A DNA stretch of 64,000 nt from Fibrisoma montanum (GCF_003583365.1 NZ_QXED01000001.1:1178001-1242000); one strand, 5' to 3'; positions 34,201 to 42,844 are shown, counted from the stretch's first letter. A program made the numbers and translations. Notes: generated by a model from the sequence alone, not told the origin.

Positions 34201-35745
34201 CTATTGCGAGCTACCGACGGGCGCCGGTTTCCGGCTACGGCGAAACCGCGCCCAGCCCTCGCGAATCGTATCCCGCTCAATCACCGCTATAACGGCTGCG
34301 CTCAGCCCAAAGAGCGCCAGGTGAAACGGCACTGCAATCCACGGATTAGGAATATCGATCTGCAACGATGCGTAGATCAGCAGACCGGCCCCGGTGATGT
34401 AGCCCAGCGCCGACCGAACATCATAGGGCACCGGGTAATGCTTCTCGCCCAGAACGTAGCAAATAACCGTCATCACGACGCTGGAGGCCAGAAACGCCAC
34501 GGCACAACCCATATAACCCATTATCGGGATCAGGAACATGTTGCCCAGCAGGGTCACTACGGCGCCAATGACGGTGATCAGCGTACCGTATTTAGTTTTG
34601 TCGCTCAGCTTGAACCAGAACGCCAGGTTGAAGTAGATGCCCAGGAACAGGTTTCCCAGCAACAGCAGCGGTACAATACCGAGCCCCTGCCGGTATTTGG
34701 GTCCAATCAGTAAGCCCAGTACGTCGAGGTTCAGGCTGACACCTATCCAGATCAACACACACACGATAATGAACCATTTCGTTACGCGGGCCAATAAACC
34801 GGGTGCGTTTTTGTCTTCAGCTTTTGAGAAGAAGAACGGGTCGGCTGCGAAGCGGAACGACTGAATCGCCAGCGCCATAAAAACCGACAGTTTGTAACAC
34901 TGGCCGTAAATACCAAGCGCATCTTCGTTGGTCAGGCCGGCGTAAAACCCTTCGGGCAGATAATGGCGCAGGAAGAGCCGATCCGTCAGGTTGTTCACTA
35001 CGTTAGCCAGGCCGGTAAGCATAATCGGGTACGCGTACAGGTACAGGGTCCGGATTTCGGGCCAGTCAAGCTGAAACCGAAACCCGGCGAAGGCTTTCCG
35101 CAGCAGCCAGAAATAGCAGGCGTTACCCAGCAGGTTAGCCAGGAAAATATAGCCGGGACCAATCTCAGGGTCGTAGATGTACTGCACGAACGGCCGTAGC
35201 TGCGGTAGATAGTCACCTTCATACACATCCTTGCAGACGATAATGAAGAATACGTTCAGGGCCACCACAATACCGATGTTAATCATTTTGGCCTTTACAA
35301 ACTGCCGGGCTTTGTTTTCGACCCGCAGCCGGGCAAACGGGATAGCCGTGATGGCATCGATGGCTACGATCAGGGCCGACCAGCGGATAAACATGGTCTG
35401 ATTGGGGTAATCGAGCCAGCGGGCAATATCCGGAGCGAGCCACAGCAGCACAACCGTAGCTATCGACGTAATCACGATCACCATGCTGAGCGTATCGCTG
35501 AACACCTTCGGGGTCGTTTCGGGCCGGCGGGCCGCAAACCGGAAAAACGCCGTTTCCAGACCGAGCGTGTAGAGTACCAGCAGCAGGGCGATATAGGCGT
35601 AAAGCTCAACGTTGGAAGCAAGCTGCTTAGGCTGCCCAAACGCATAGGTCTGAACAGGAACCAGCGCATAATTCAGTAGCCGTCCGAGAATCGTACTGAC
35701 CCCGTAGAGGGCAGTGTCGCTGGCTAATTTTTTGAATGCACTCAT
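34201..35745 (-). CDS. Polysaccharide flippase of the Wzx/MurJ-like (MOP) superfamily
   Basis: This 514-residue inner-membrane protein has about 12-14 hydrophobic segments. I start it at ATG 35745 (MSAFKKLASDTALYGVSTILGRLLNYALVPVQ), the usual opening of this family; upstream residues in the frame are an artefact. It should translocate lipid-linked sugar units for surface polysaccharide assembly. Notable features are LETAFFRFAAR near 67, a long periplasmic or cytoplasmic loop (EGDYLPQLRPFVQYIYDPEIGPG) and NNLTDRLFLRHYLPEGFYAG near 270. The C-terminal tail is basic. No glycosyltransferases flank it; it converges with mlaF and is divergent from purH. Confidence 0.87.
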   Translation of the reverse strand: MSAFKKLASDTALYGVSTILGRLLNYALVPVQTYAFGQPKQLASNVELYAYIALLLVLYTLGLETAFFRFAARRPETTPKVFSDTLSMVIVITSIATVVLLWLAPDIARWLDYPNQTMFIRWSALIVAIDAITAIPFARLRVENKARQFVKAKMINIGIVVALNVFFIIVCKDVYEGDYLPQLRPFVQYIYDPEIGPGYIFLANLLGNACYFWLLRKAFAGFRFQLDWPEIRTLYLYAYPIMLTGLANVVNNLTDRLFLRHYLPEGFYAGLTNEDALGIYGQCYKLSVFMALAIQSFRFAADPFFFSKAEDKNAPGLLARVTKWFIIVCVLIWIGVSLNLDVLGLLIGPKYRQGLGIVPLLLLGNLFLGIYFNLAFWFKLSDKTKYGTLITVIGAVVTLLGNMFLIPIMGYMGCAVAFLASSVVMTVICYVLGEKHYPVPYDVRSALGYITGAGLLIYASLQIDIPNPWIAVPFHLALFGLSAAVIAVIERDTIREGWARFRRSRKPAPVGSSQ

Positions 35746-35904
35746 GTACCGGAATGGCTGGCTGTACGCCAGATTTAAACGTAAAGATACGTCTTTCCGA
35801 CGCGGAACCACCTGTTCGTTATGGGTAATCGCTGTTATCTGTTCAATCATGGCTATCTTTGCCGCCTGATTACCACAGCTTACGCAGACTACTTTACAAT
35901 TCTG

Positions 35905-37464
35905 ATGTCTCTTACGATTTCCTCCGCGCTGATTTCTGTCTATTACAAAGATGGCCTCGAACCTCTGGTCCGGCTGCTGCATACGCATAACGTCAGGCTG
36001 TATTCAACGGGCGGCACACAAACGTTCATCGAGCAGCTAGGTATACCCGTCACGGCCGTCGAAGACCTGACAGGCTACCCGTCCATCTTTGGCGGGCGGG
36101 TCAAAACGCTGCATCCGGCCGTTATGGGCGGCATTCTGTACCGCCGGGAATTGCCCGAAGATCTGGCTCAGGCCGAGCGGCACCGGATTCCGCCGATCGA
36201 TATGGTTGTGGTGGATCTGTATCCGTTCGAGGAAACCGTAAGCGCCGGTGCATCAGACGACGACATTATCGAGAAGATTGATATCGGCGGCATATCGCTT
36301 ATCCGGGCAGCTGCCAAGAATCATAAAGACGTCTTGATTGTCTCCTCACGAACTCAGTATGAAAACGTCGTTTCATTGCTGACGGAGAAAAACGGCGCGA
36401 CCGACCTGGCCGACCGCCGTCAATACGCCGGTGAAGCCTTTGCCGTTACGTCACACTACGACACCGCCATTCAGGCTTACTTCGCGGGCAATGACGGTCA
36501 GCAGCAAGCAGCCCCCGACGCGTCTGAGAATTACAAAACCCTGCCGCAGCAAACGCTTCGGTACGGCGAAAACCCCCATCAGCAGGCTACGTTCTATGGC
36601 GACCTGGACGCCATGTTCGATAAACTCCATGGTAAAGAACTGTCGTACAACAACCTGGTTGATGTAGACGCCTGCGTTGGTCTGATCGACGAGTTTGCGG
36701 ATAACGAACCCACCTTTGCGATCATCAAGCACACGAATGCCTGCGGTATTGCCACGGCGCCAACAGCTAAGGAGTCGTATCTGAACGCGCTGGCCTGCGA
36801 TCCGGTGTCAGCTTTCGGGGGCGTTATCATCACCAATACCACCGTCGATCTGGCAACGGCCGAAGAGCTGAACAAGTTGTTCATGGAGATTCTGATTGCG
36901 CCGGACTATGCTCCGGAAGCGCTGGAATTGTTGAAGTCGAAGAAAAACCGGATTCTGCTGAAGCGCAAACCGGTCGAGCTGCCCACCCGGATGATCAAAA
37001 CCATTCTGAACGGCGTACTGGAGCAGGACAAAGACAACCAGACCGAAACAGCCGCGCAGTTCAAAACTGTAACGGAGAAAGCGCCTACCGACAGCGAAGT
37101 GCGTGCGCTTGAATTTGCCCTGAAGGTCTGTAAGCACACCAAATCCAACACAATTGTCCTGGCTAAAGCGGGCGGTACGGTATACCGGCAGTTGCTGGCC
37201 AGTGGTGTCGGTCAAACCTCGCGCGTGGATGCGTTGAAGCAGGCCATTGAAAAAGCCGGGGCTTTTGGCTTTGACCTACGTGGGGCCGTGATGGCATCAG
37301 ATGCGTTTTTCCCGTTTCCTGATTGCGTAGAGATTGCCGATAAAGCCGGCATTACAGCCGTTGTACAACCCGGCGGCTCCATTCGCGATCAGGATTCGAT
37401 TGATTACTGCAATCAGCACGGCCTGGCAATGGTAACGACCGGCGTTCGGCATTTTAAACATTAA
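35905..37464 (+). CDS. purH: Bifunctional AICAR transformylase/IMP cyclohydrolase
   Basis: PurH carries out the last two steps of purine synthesis: formylation of AICAR with 10-formyl-tetrahydrofolate and ring closure to IMP. I start at ATG 35905 (MSLTISSALISVYYKDGLE). The frame is open back to 35821 without family support. The N-terminal MGS-like cyclohydrolase domain (1-150) holds LYSTGGTQ, DLTGYPSIFGGRVKTLHP and VDLYPFEETV. The transformylase domain follows, with LRYGENPHQQA near 201, the catalytic IKHTNACGIA near 271 and PVSAFGG near 297. The C-terminus has ASDAFFPFPDCVEIADKAGI and GVRHFKH. Length (519) matches the family. Confidence 0.97.
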   Translation: MSLTISSALISVYYKDGLEPLVRLLHTHNVRLYSTGGTQTFIEQLGIPVTAVEDLTGYPSIFGGRVKTLHPAVMGGILYRRELPEDLAQAERHRIPPIDMVVVDLYPFEETVSAGASDDDIIEKIDIGGISLIRAAAKNHKDVLIVSSRTQYENVVSLLTEKNGATDLADRRQYAGEAFAVTSHYDTAIQAYFAGNDGQQQAAPDASENYKTLPQQTLRYGENPHQQATFYGDLDAMFDKLHGKELSYNNLVDVDACVGLIDEFADNEPTFAIIKHTNACGIATAPTAKESYLNALACDPVSAFGGVIITNTTVDLATAEELNKLFMEILIAPDYAPEALELLKSKKNRILLKRKPVELPTRMIKTILNGVLEQDKDNQTETAAQFKTVTEKAPTDSEVRALEFALKVCKHTKSNTIVLAKAGGTVYRQLLASGVGQTSRVDALKQAIEKAGAFGFDLRGAVMASDAFFPFPDCVEIADKAGITAVVQPGGSIRDQDSIDYCNQHGLAMVTTGVRHFKH

Positions 37465-37469
37465 TCAGG

Positions 37470-37504
37470 ACCGCACGGGCGTCTGACAGAGCGGCCCGTG
37501 CGGT
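37470..37504 (+). terminator. Hairpin after purH
   Basis: ACCGCACGGGC pairs perfectly with GCCCGTGCGGT around a 13-base loop, starting six bases after the purH stop. There is no T-run, so it may be a partial terminator or an RNA-stabilising hairpin upstream of plsC. Confidence 0.65.
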
Positions 37505-37513
37505 TCAGACACT

Positions 37514-38248
37514 ATGCGACTCCTTTATTCGGCCTGGTGCGCTTTCTACATTGTAGTGCTGTACCTGATTCTGTTTCCATTTCAGCTCGTGTTTCTGCAA
37601 CGCGAAGACTGGAAACCGTTGGCACATCGGGTTAACCGGCTATGGGGAAAGCTTTTTTTTGCGGGTGTTGGTATTCCGGTTCAGGTTGAGTACCGGTTTC
37701 GGCCGGAGCCGAGGGGCATTTACGTGTTCTGCGCCAATCATTTTTCGTACCTCGACATTGCGGTGATGGGCGTCGTGCTGGATAATTATTACGCGTTCGT
37801 GGGGAAGAGTGACGTGAAGCACATTCCCTTGCTGGGCTACATGTTTGCCAAACTGCACGTACAGGTTGACCGGGAGCAGGCCAACAGCCGGGCGTATTCG
37901 CTGGCTAAATCGATTCGACTGCTGGCATCAGGACGGAGCATCATGATTTTTCCGGAGGGTGGTATCAAAACAAAGCATCCTCCGCAGATGCACCACCCGT
38001 TCAAAGACGGGGCGTTTATCATGGCGATTCAGCAGCAGGTACCTATCGTTCCGATCACCTTGCTGACGAATCACCTGATCCTGCCGGATGCGCGTACCGT
38101 TCGGATGCACCGGTACCCCATGCGGGCTGTTGTCCATACCCCTCTCGATACCACAGGGTTAACTCAGGCTGATGTTCAGCAATTGAAAGAGCAAACGTAT
38201 CATATTATTGACCAGGAATTAAAAAAAGGAGCGGCCGTTGCGGCCTGA
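37514..38248 (+). CDS. plsC: 1-acyl-sn-glycerol-3-phosphate acyltransferase
   Basis: PlsC acylates lysophosphatidic acid to phosphatidic acid at the inner membrane in phospholipid synthesis. The 244-residue protein begins with a membrane segment (LLYSAWCAFYIVVLYLILFPF). The HX4D catalytic motif is in NHFSYLDIAVMG near residue 75, the substrate-binding motif is IFPEGGIKTKHPP near 142-154 and PIVPITL lies near 178. The GVGIPVQVEYRFRPEP stretch precedes the catalytic domain as in other LPLAT members. gatC starts six bases later, so the two genes are probably co-transcribed. Confidence 0.92.
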   Translation: MRLLYSAWCAFYIVVLYLILFPFQLVFLQREDWKPLAHRVNRLWGKLFFAGVGIPVQVEYRFRPEPRGIYVFCANHFSYLDIAVMGVVLDNYYAFVGKSDVKHIPLLGYMFAKLHVQVDREQANSRAYSLAKSIRLLASGRSIMIFPEGGIKTKHPPQMHHPFKDGAFIMAIQQQVPIVPITLLTNHLILPDARTVRMHRYPMRAVVHTPLDTTGLTQADVQQLKEQTYHIIDQELKKGAAVAA

Positions 38249-38254
38249 GTGTCC

Positions 38255-38542
38255 ATGAAAGTAGATCAGGAAACATTACAGAAGATAGCTCATCTGGCCC
38301 GTCTGGAGGTCCGGGCCGAAGAAGAAGCCGACCTGCTGACCAGTCTCAACAATGTGCTGACATGGATGGAACAGCTGAATGAAGTGGACACAACGGGTGT
38401 GGAACCCTTGATTCATATTTCTGAAGAGCAGAACGTATTGCGGCCGGACGTTGTGGGCGAACACCTGTCCCGCGAGCAGGCACTTGCCAATGCACCGCAG
38501 CACGACCAACAATTTTTTCAGGTACCGAAAGTACTGGAATAG
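38255..38542 (+). CDS. gatC: Asp/Glu-tRNA amidotransferase subunit C
   Basis: GatC stabilises the GatCAB complex that turns misacylated Glu-tRNA(Gln) or Asp-tRNA(Asn) into the amide form. I start at ATG 38255; an in-frame GTG at 38249 directly after the plsC stop would add MS. The 95-residue protein has the family features IAHLARLEVRAEEEADLLTSLNNVLTWMEQL (residues 12-42) and VDTTGVEPLIHI near 46. It ends in FFQVPKVLE, the conserved F-x-V-P-K-V-I/L-E tail. gatA and gatB are not in the window, which is common because the subunits are often scattered. Confidence 0.94.
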   Translation: MKVDQETLQKIAHLARLEVRAEEEADLLTSLNNVLTWMEQLNEVDTTGVEPLIHISEEQNVLRPDVVGEHLSREQALANAPQHDQQFFQVPKVLE

Positions 38543-38589
38543 CGTTCATCAATGAACAGTCGATGCGCCAGTCGAATAAATGATTACTT

Positions 38590-39117
38590 ATGCAGTCTAC
38601 AAAAACCAACGTTTCTAGTTCAGACACGAAGACGGATACGCTCTTTAACCGCAAAGATGTTTTTGCGTACTTCATTGTCGCGGCTATTGGCGCTTCGTTG
38701 CAGCTTGTTGTTAGTACAATTTCGCAGGAATGGTTCAAGGTTTCGTATGAGCAGGCTATTCTAATTGGCTACATCGTTTCATTCTTTGTTGGCTTTGTTC
38801 TGACAAAGCTTTTTGCCTTTAACGCCAAGAATTCGGCAAAAACCCGGCGTGAAATTGCCAAATTCACGATGGTCTCGGTGGTTTCCTGCCTCATTACGGT
38901 CGTTGGCTCTTCACTGCTCTACGAGTTTTCGGTGAATCGCATCCAGGCTTTCACCTTTGTCATTCCGTTCTCAGTGAAAGTAGTGAATGTCAACAAACTT
39001 GTGTCGCACACAACCGGTATGGGCCTGAGTTTCATCAGCAACTACATCCTGCACAAAACATTTACCTTCCGAAACACCGGTTTTTACGAAAAGCTGAAGC
39101 GACTGCTGGGGCTTTAA
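38590..39117 (+). CDS. GtrA-like membrane protein
   Basis: This 175-residue protein has four hydrophobic segments: YFIVAAIGASLQLVVSTI, AILIGYIVSFFVGFVL, FTMVSVVSCLITVVG, and LVSHTTGMGLSFISNYIL. It has the GtrA family ending NYILHKTFTF near residue 156. GtrA proteins are proposed to flip or help move polyprenyl-linked sugars across the inner membrane. The hydrophilic N-terminal 22 residues are unusually Thr/Ser/Lys-rich. It follows gatC by 47 bases. No glycosyltransferase partner is beside it, so the sugar involved is unknown. Confidence 0.85.
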   Translation: MQSTKTNVSSSDTKTDTLFNRKDVFAYFIVAAIGASLQLVVSTISQEWFKVSYEQAILIGYIVSFFVGFVLTKLFAFNAKNSAKTRREIAKFTMVSVVSCLITVVGSSLLYEFSVNRIQAFTFVIPFSVKVVNVNKLVSHTTGMGLSFISNYILHKTFTFRNTGFYEKLKRLLGL

Positions 39118-39161
39118 AACTGTTTGTGATAGCGGGGAGTCTACTTCCGTCTACGGCTAAC

Positions 39162-39968
39162 TTAACGGGTTGTGATCTCAAACGCATCGGCATCCAGATA
39201 CGCCGGGAATTTGCGCCGAAAAGCCCGCAGCTCCTCCAGCGAAAGCGTCTGCTGATGGACCATCTCGACATCGGCTTGCCGGAACATTACCTCGCCCCGG
39301 TAATCGATCACGGCCGATTCGCCGGCATACGGCAGCCCGTTACCATCCTCCCCTACCCGATTGACACCAACAACGTAGCTCAGATTCTCAATGGCTCGTG
39401 CCTGTAGCAGCGTATTCCAGGCGCTTCGGCGCGCCGACGGCCAATTGGCTACGTACAGCAACAGGTCGTAATCCAACGGCGGGTCGTTTGCATCCTGAAC
39501 CCCCGAATGCCCTCCGTTTCGGCTCCAGACCGGAAAACGGAGGTCGTAACAGATCAACGGACAAATACGCCAGCCGTTCCATTCCTTCACCAGACGACGG
39601 GTGCCGGCCGTGTAGATTTGATCTTCGCCTGCCATTCGGAACAGGTGCCGCTTGTCGTAGACATCGAACGTACCATCGGGTTGCATCCAGATGAGTCGGT
39701 TGTGATAGCGGCCGTCCTCCTGCACGACGTAGCTGCCCGTTACAACGGCTTTTGTCTGGGCGGCCATCTGCTTCAGCCATCGAAACGTAGTGAGATTCAT
39801 TGGCTCCGCAACCGCACGAGCGTCCATGGTAAACCCTGTCGTAAACATCTCAGGGAGTATAATGAGATCCGTCGGCTCAGGCAGGCTGAAGATACGCTCC
39901 TCGAGCATCGCCCGGTTCGCAACGGGATTGTGCCAGTGGAGGTTAGCTTGAAGCAGGGTGATGTTCAT
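39162..39968 (-). CDS. Nitrilase-superfamily amidase, YafV/omega-amidase-like
   Basis: This is a 268-residue C-N hydrolase with the complete catalytic triad: glutamate 40 (LIILPEMFTTGF), lysine 106 (YDKRHLF) and cysteine 140 (PLICYDLRFPVW). The proteins most like it (E. coli YafV, mammalian NIT2) remove the amide from 2-oxoglutaramate or 2-oxosuccinamate, in methionine salvage and glutamine metabolism. HNRLIWMQPDG and GEDQIYTAG fit that branch. It is cytoplasmic, without a signal peptide. It follows def on the minus strand, with a purine/pyrimidine-tract hairpin between them. Confidence 0.92.
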   Translation of the reverse strand: MNITLLQANLHWHNPVANRAMLEERIFSLPEPTDLIILPEMFTTGFTMDARAVAEPMNLTTFRWLKQMAAQTKAVVTGSYVVQEDGRYHNRLIWMQPDGTFDVYDKRHLFRMAGEDQIYTAGTRRLVKEWNGWRICPLICYDLRFPVWSRNGGHSGVQDANDPPLDYDLLLYVANWPSARRSAWNTLLQARAIENLSYVVGVNRVGEDGNGLPYAGESAVIDYRGEVMFRQADVEMVHQQTLSLEELRAFRRKFPAYLDADAFEITTR

Positions 39969-40037
39969 GGAAGGAGAAAGGGGCGAAAACGGAGGAGGGA
40001 GGAAAGGAATCAGGCATCCTCTTCTCCCTCCTCTCCT
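39969..40037 (-). repeat. Purine-tract/pyrimidine-tract imperfect hairpin between def and the amidase gene
   Basis: A purine-rich run (GGAGGAGGGAGGAAAGGAA, about 39989-40007) and a pyrimidine run (CCTCTTCTCCCTCCTCTCCT, 40018-40037) flank a short spacer and can pair with few mismatches. It directly follows the def stop on the minus strand, which fits a terminator. The arrangement echoes those at 14981-15112 and 30768-30840. Confidence 0.6.
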
Positions 40038-40610
40038 TTATTTTGGAAACTTCATGCGGTATTCCGCATCCGTTTTCCCTTTTGTGATGTCGGACAGCTT
40101 CTTTTTAATAAGCTGCCGTTTGAGGGGTGGCAGGTAGTCGGTGAAGAGTTTGCCTTCGAGGTGATCGTATTCGTGCTGGATGATACGGGCCGCCATACCG
40201 TCGTATTCCTCTTCGTGTTCATTCCAGTCGGTGTCGAAGTAGTGAATGACCACGATCTCAGGGCGGAACACCTCGCCCCGAATACCGGGAATGCTCAGGC
40301 AACCCTCTTCAAACCCCCAGTCGTCGCCGGCTTCTTCAACGATTTCGGGGTTAATGAACACTTTCTTAAACCCTTCCAGGCTGGAATCTTTTTCGTCGTC
40401 GGGCTCGTCTTCATTCAGAACGGTACCATCGACTACGAACATTCGGATGCTCTGACCGATTTGCGGAGCCGCCAGCCCAACGCCGGAAGCCTGGTACATG
40501 GTTTCGAACATATCCTCGCTCAACTTCTTGACGTCCAGACTGCCAGGTTCTATATCTTTCGCCCGCTTCCGCAGAACCGGGTCGCCATACGCTACAATTG
40601 GAAGTATCAT
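40038..40610 (-). CDS. def: Peptide deformylase
   Basis: This metalloenzyme removes the N-formyl group from new proteins. The 190-residue protein starts at ATG 40610 (MILPIVAYGDPVLR); the frame is open 17 codons upstream without family support. The three family motifs are GVGLAAPQIG (43-52), EEGCLSIPG with metal-binding cysteine 104, and QHEYDHLEG with histidines 146 and 150 and catalytic glutamate 147. An acidic insertion (NEDEPDDEKDSSLEG, about 66-80) is longer than in the E. coli enzyme, as is usual in Bacteroidota. ruvX lies 68 bases upstream on the same strand. Confidence 0.97.
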   Translation of the reverse strand: MILPIVAYGDPVLRKRAKDIEPGSLDVKKLSEDMFETMYQASGVGLAAPQIGQSIRMFVVDGTVLNEDEPDDEKDSSLEGFKKVFINPEIVEEAGDDWGFEEGCLSIPGIRGEVFRPEIVVIHYFDTDWNEHEEEYDGMAARIIQHEYDHLEGKLFTDYLPPLKRQLIKKKLSDITKGKTDAEYRMKFPK

Positions 40611-40678
40611 GTTTCTGTATTGGCTATCGGTTTCCAGTTTTCTGAGCGCTGTTGCTTGCAAAACCGAAACCGAGCACG

Positions 40679-41092
40679 CTATTTTTTGCTTTCCATGTAT
40701 GATTGCAGGATGATGGCCGCGCTAACCTTATCGAGGTTTCCCTTATCGCGCCGATCCTTTCGGGTCGACCCATTCGCAATCATCGCCTGCATGGCCATTT
40801 TCGACGTAAACCGCTCATCATGCCAGTGGACCGGAACATCAGGGAGAGCGGTTTGCAGCCGCGTCACGAACGACCGAACCCGGGGTGTGTTGTCCGTATC
40901 GGTACCATCCAGCCGCTTTGGCAGGCCCACCACGAAGACCTCAACCGACTCGGTTGCTACGTATTTCTTCAGGTAATCCAGCAACTGGTGGGTCGGTACG
41001 GTTTCCAGCGCCGTCGCGATCAGTTGCAGCGGATCCGTCACGGCAATGCCCGTGCGTTTCTGTCCGTAGTCGATTGCCATCAATCTTGCCAT
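40679..41092 (-). CDS. ruvX: Holliday junction resolvase-like / pre-16S rRNA nuclease YqgF
   Basis: This 137-residue RNase H-fold protein of the YqgF/RuvX family matures the 5' end of 16S rRNA and was earlier proposed to resolve Holliday junctions. MARLMAIDYGQKRTGIAVTD carries the first catalytic aspartate (8), VEVFVVGLPKRLDG lies near 50-63, HWHDERFTSKMA near 95 supplies the acidic residue, and DKGNLDKVSAAIILQSYM near 117-134 gives the last aspartate. The length is typical. It precedes def on the minus strand and is divergent from the Nudix gene across a 179-base region containing a strong palindrome. Confidence 0.93.
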   Translation of the reverse strand: MARLMAIDYGQKRTGIAVTDPLQLIATALETVPTHQLLDYLKKYVATESVEVFVVGLPKRLDGTDTDNTPRVRSFVTRLQTALPDVPVHWHDERFTSKMAMQAMIANGSTRKDRRDKGNLDKVSAAIILQSYMESKK

Positions 41093-41148
41093 TCAGACGC
41101 AAAGATACAAAACCTGCTTTGTTTCGGGTTCCATGTTTTAAAATGGAA

Positions 41149-41201
41149 GCCGGCAGGCAGGTAGGATCAGGTTCAGAACCTGATCCTACCTGCCTGCCGG
41201 C
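41149..41201. repeat. 26-bp near-perfect palindrome in a divergent intergenic region
   Basis: Arms at 41149-41174 and 41176-41201 are fully complementary about a single central A. The core is GGATCAGGTTC-A-GAACCTGATCC and the outer part is built of GCAGGCAGG and CCTGCCTGC. It lies between the divergent ruvX and Nudix genes, so it cannot be the terminator of either. Confidence 0.85.
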
Positions 41202-41271
41202 CGGCAAACCAAACAACTCCGTAACGGTGTTAAACGTGAACAGTGATGTTATCCTTTAACACAAATAGCCC

Positions 41272-41781
41272 ATGCCCCAAATGAACTACTGCCCGCAGTG
41301 CGCCAGCCCGCTCGTGAGAGGGGAAGCCAGCGGCCGCGAACGGCTTATCTGCTCGAAACCCTGCGGTTATATATTTTACGACAATCCACTGCCGGTTGTG
41401 GGGGCCATTGTTGAATACGATAACGATACGGTGATTTTAACCCAGAACGTCGGCTGGCCCGCCGACTGGTTTGGCATCGTAACAGGCTTTCTGGAAAAAG
41501 ACGAAGAGCCAGCGGATGCCATCCTACGCGAGATTCGGGAGGAAATTGGCCTGACGGACGCCCGGATCGTTGAGTTTCTGGGCATCTATACGTTCTACCA
41601 GCGTAACGAAGTCATTTTCACGTATCACGTTCGGGCAACAGGCCCGATTGTAATGGACGAAACCGAGTTACAGGCGGTGAAAGTGGTCCCGATTGCTCAG
41701 ATCAGGCCCTGGCCGTTTGGCACCGGTCCGGCCGTGCGGGACTGGCAGGCTAAACGACTGGCAAATGGCCTTCTTCCGTAG
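41272..41781 (+). CDS. Nudix hydrolase with zinc ribbon (NudC-like)
   Basis: This 169-residue protein has an N-terminal zinc ribbon, CPQC near residue 7 and CSKPC near 28, followed by a Nudix domain. The Nudix box GFLEKDEEPADAILREIREEIGL fits GX5EX7REUXEEXGU exactly (about residues 67-89). The pairing of zinc ribbon and Nudix box recalls NADH pyrophosphatase NudC. The protein is shorter than NudC and lacks its SQPWPFP motif; a loose RPWPFGTG occurs near 145. It may hydrolyse NAD(H), capped RNA or other nucleoside diphosphate derivatives. Its own stop codon lies within a 9-bp hairpin (41778-41802). Confidence 0.88.
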   Translation: MPQMNYCPQCASPLVRGEASGRERLICSKPCGYIFYDNPLPVVGAIVEYDNDTVILTQNVGWPADWFGIVTGFLEKDEEPADAILREIREEIGLTDARIVEFLGIYTFYQRNEVIFTYHVRATGPIVMDETELQAVKVVPIAQIRPWPFGTGPAVRDWQAKRLANGLLP

Positions 41782-41839
41782 TTCAGCCACCCACTGAACT
41801 ACCCTACCCGCCTGACAACGTCCCTTTTACAGGAAATCT

Positions 41840-42844
41840 TTATGGCGTTTTTATGACCGGAATACCTTGTTTCCACGAAACAGGTACGCTTGATAATAAC
41901 CAGGTTCGGCCTTTATCATTATTGCCCTGAAAGAATAGGTACGTATGCCCCCGCTCATTCGTGAAGATGTGCGGGTGGCCGGATTCACTGCTGTTCCAGG
42001 CCCCTGGTGCGCCATTTTTCAGGAAAGGTTCAGGCTGAATACGTTCCCAATGTAACCCATCCTGGCTACGGGCGATGCCGATCTGCTGCGGCCAGTTGTT
42101 GTAAGCCCCGGCGTAAAACATGATCAGTTGGCCGTCGCGCTCGGTTACCGACGCCCCTTCGATGCATTCGCCCTCCCAGGGCAGTTCGGGCTTTAAAATG
42201 GGGCCATCGACTGCCACCTGTCGCCAGTCTTCGCGGTTAAAATTGGTGGTCAATGGAGCAACCGCCACGCCTAACTGCTGAATTTTATAAGCCGGATCAC
42301 GGGTGGCGAAATACAGAAAATACTGGTTCTTGAATCGGTGTACTTCGGCATCAATGGCTCTCCCACACGACCAGTTACTCACCGCAGGCCGAAAAATGGG
42401 ATTTGTTGGGTTACGCTCAAAATGGAGTCCATCGGACGAAACGGCATGGCAAATCGCATCGTTGGGGCCGTTGCCGTAGGTTTGGTAAAACAGATGTACC
42501 TGACCATCGCGCACCAATGCCCCAGGTGCACAGATACCTTTAGCTTCATAATCGGCCACGGGTGGTATTTCGCCAACTTTAACCCAATCGAACAGATTAC
42601 GGCTCTGGGCCACGCCAATACCCCAGCCGTGTTTAGTGCCTTGTTTGTCGGTGTATTCGGGGATGGAATAATACATCAGGTAACGATCACCAAAGCGAAC
42701 TACGTGCGGGTCTTTGGCCATTGGCCGCCCCAGCCGGGAGGAATCTGCAAAATACATGCGGGGCGTATTGGGGAGCGGTACCTGACCAGGAGCAGTAAAG
42801 GTGAGTCCGAGGACGAAGAGAAGAATGACCGTTATTTTAAACAT
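41840..42844 (-). CDS. Secreted glycosidase-like five-bladed propeller (GH43/GH32-like)
   Basis: This is a 334-residue exported protein starting at ATG 42844 (MFKITVILLFVLGLTFTAPGQ, a signal peptide). The mature part has repeated blades with DPHVVRFGDRYLMYYS near residue 45, GICAPGALVRDGQVHLFYQTYG near 95, AIDAEVHRFKNQYFLYFATRD near 153 and CIEGASVTERDGQLIMFYAG near 223. The D-P-x-V-x-x-x-x-x-Y pattern and regularly spaced acidic residues match the GH43/GH32/DUF377 five-bladed propeller fold. The family assignment within that fold is open. It follows the sulfatase gene by 87 bases on the same strand, suggesting joint action on a sulfated glycan. Confidence 0.78.
   Translation of the reverse strand: MFKITVILLFVLGLTFTAPGQVPLPNTPRMYFADSSRLGRPMAKDPHVVRFGDRYLMYYSIPEYTDKQGTKHGWGIGVAQSRNLFDWVKVGEIPPVADYEAKGICAPGALVRDGQVHLFYQTYGNGPNDAICHAVSSDGLHFERNPTNPIFRPAVSNWSCGRAIDAEVHRFKNQYFLYFATRDPAYKIQQLGVAVAPLTTNFNREDWRQVAVDGPILKPELPWEGECIEGASVTERDGQLIMFYAGAYNNWPQQIGIARSQDGLHWERIQPEPFLKNGAPGAWNSSESGHPHIFTNERGHTYLFFQGNNDKGRTWLLSSVPVSWKQGIPVIKTP

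Noticed and set aside
39507-40976. A 489-codon plus-strand open frame across the amidase, def and ruvX region
   Set aside because: It is antisense to three genes with complete catalytic motifs and its translation resembles no protein. Long antisense frames are common at this base composition.
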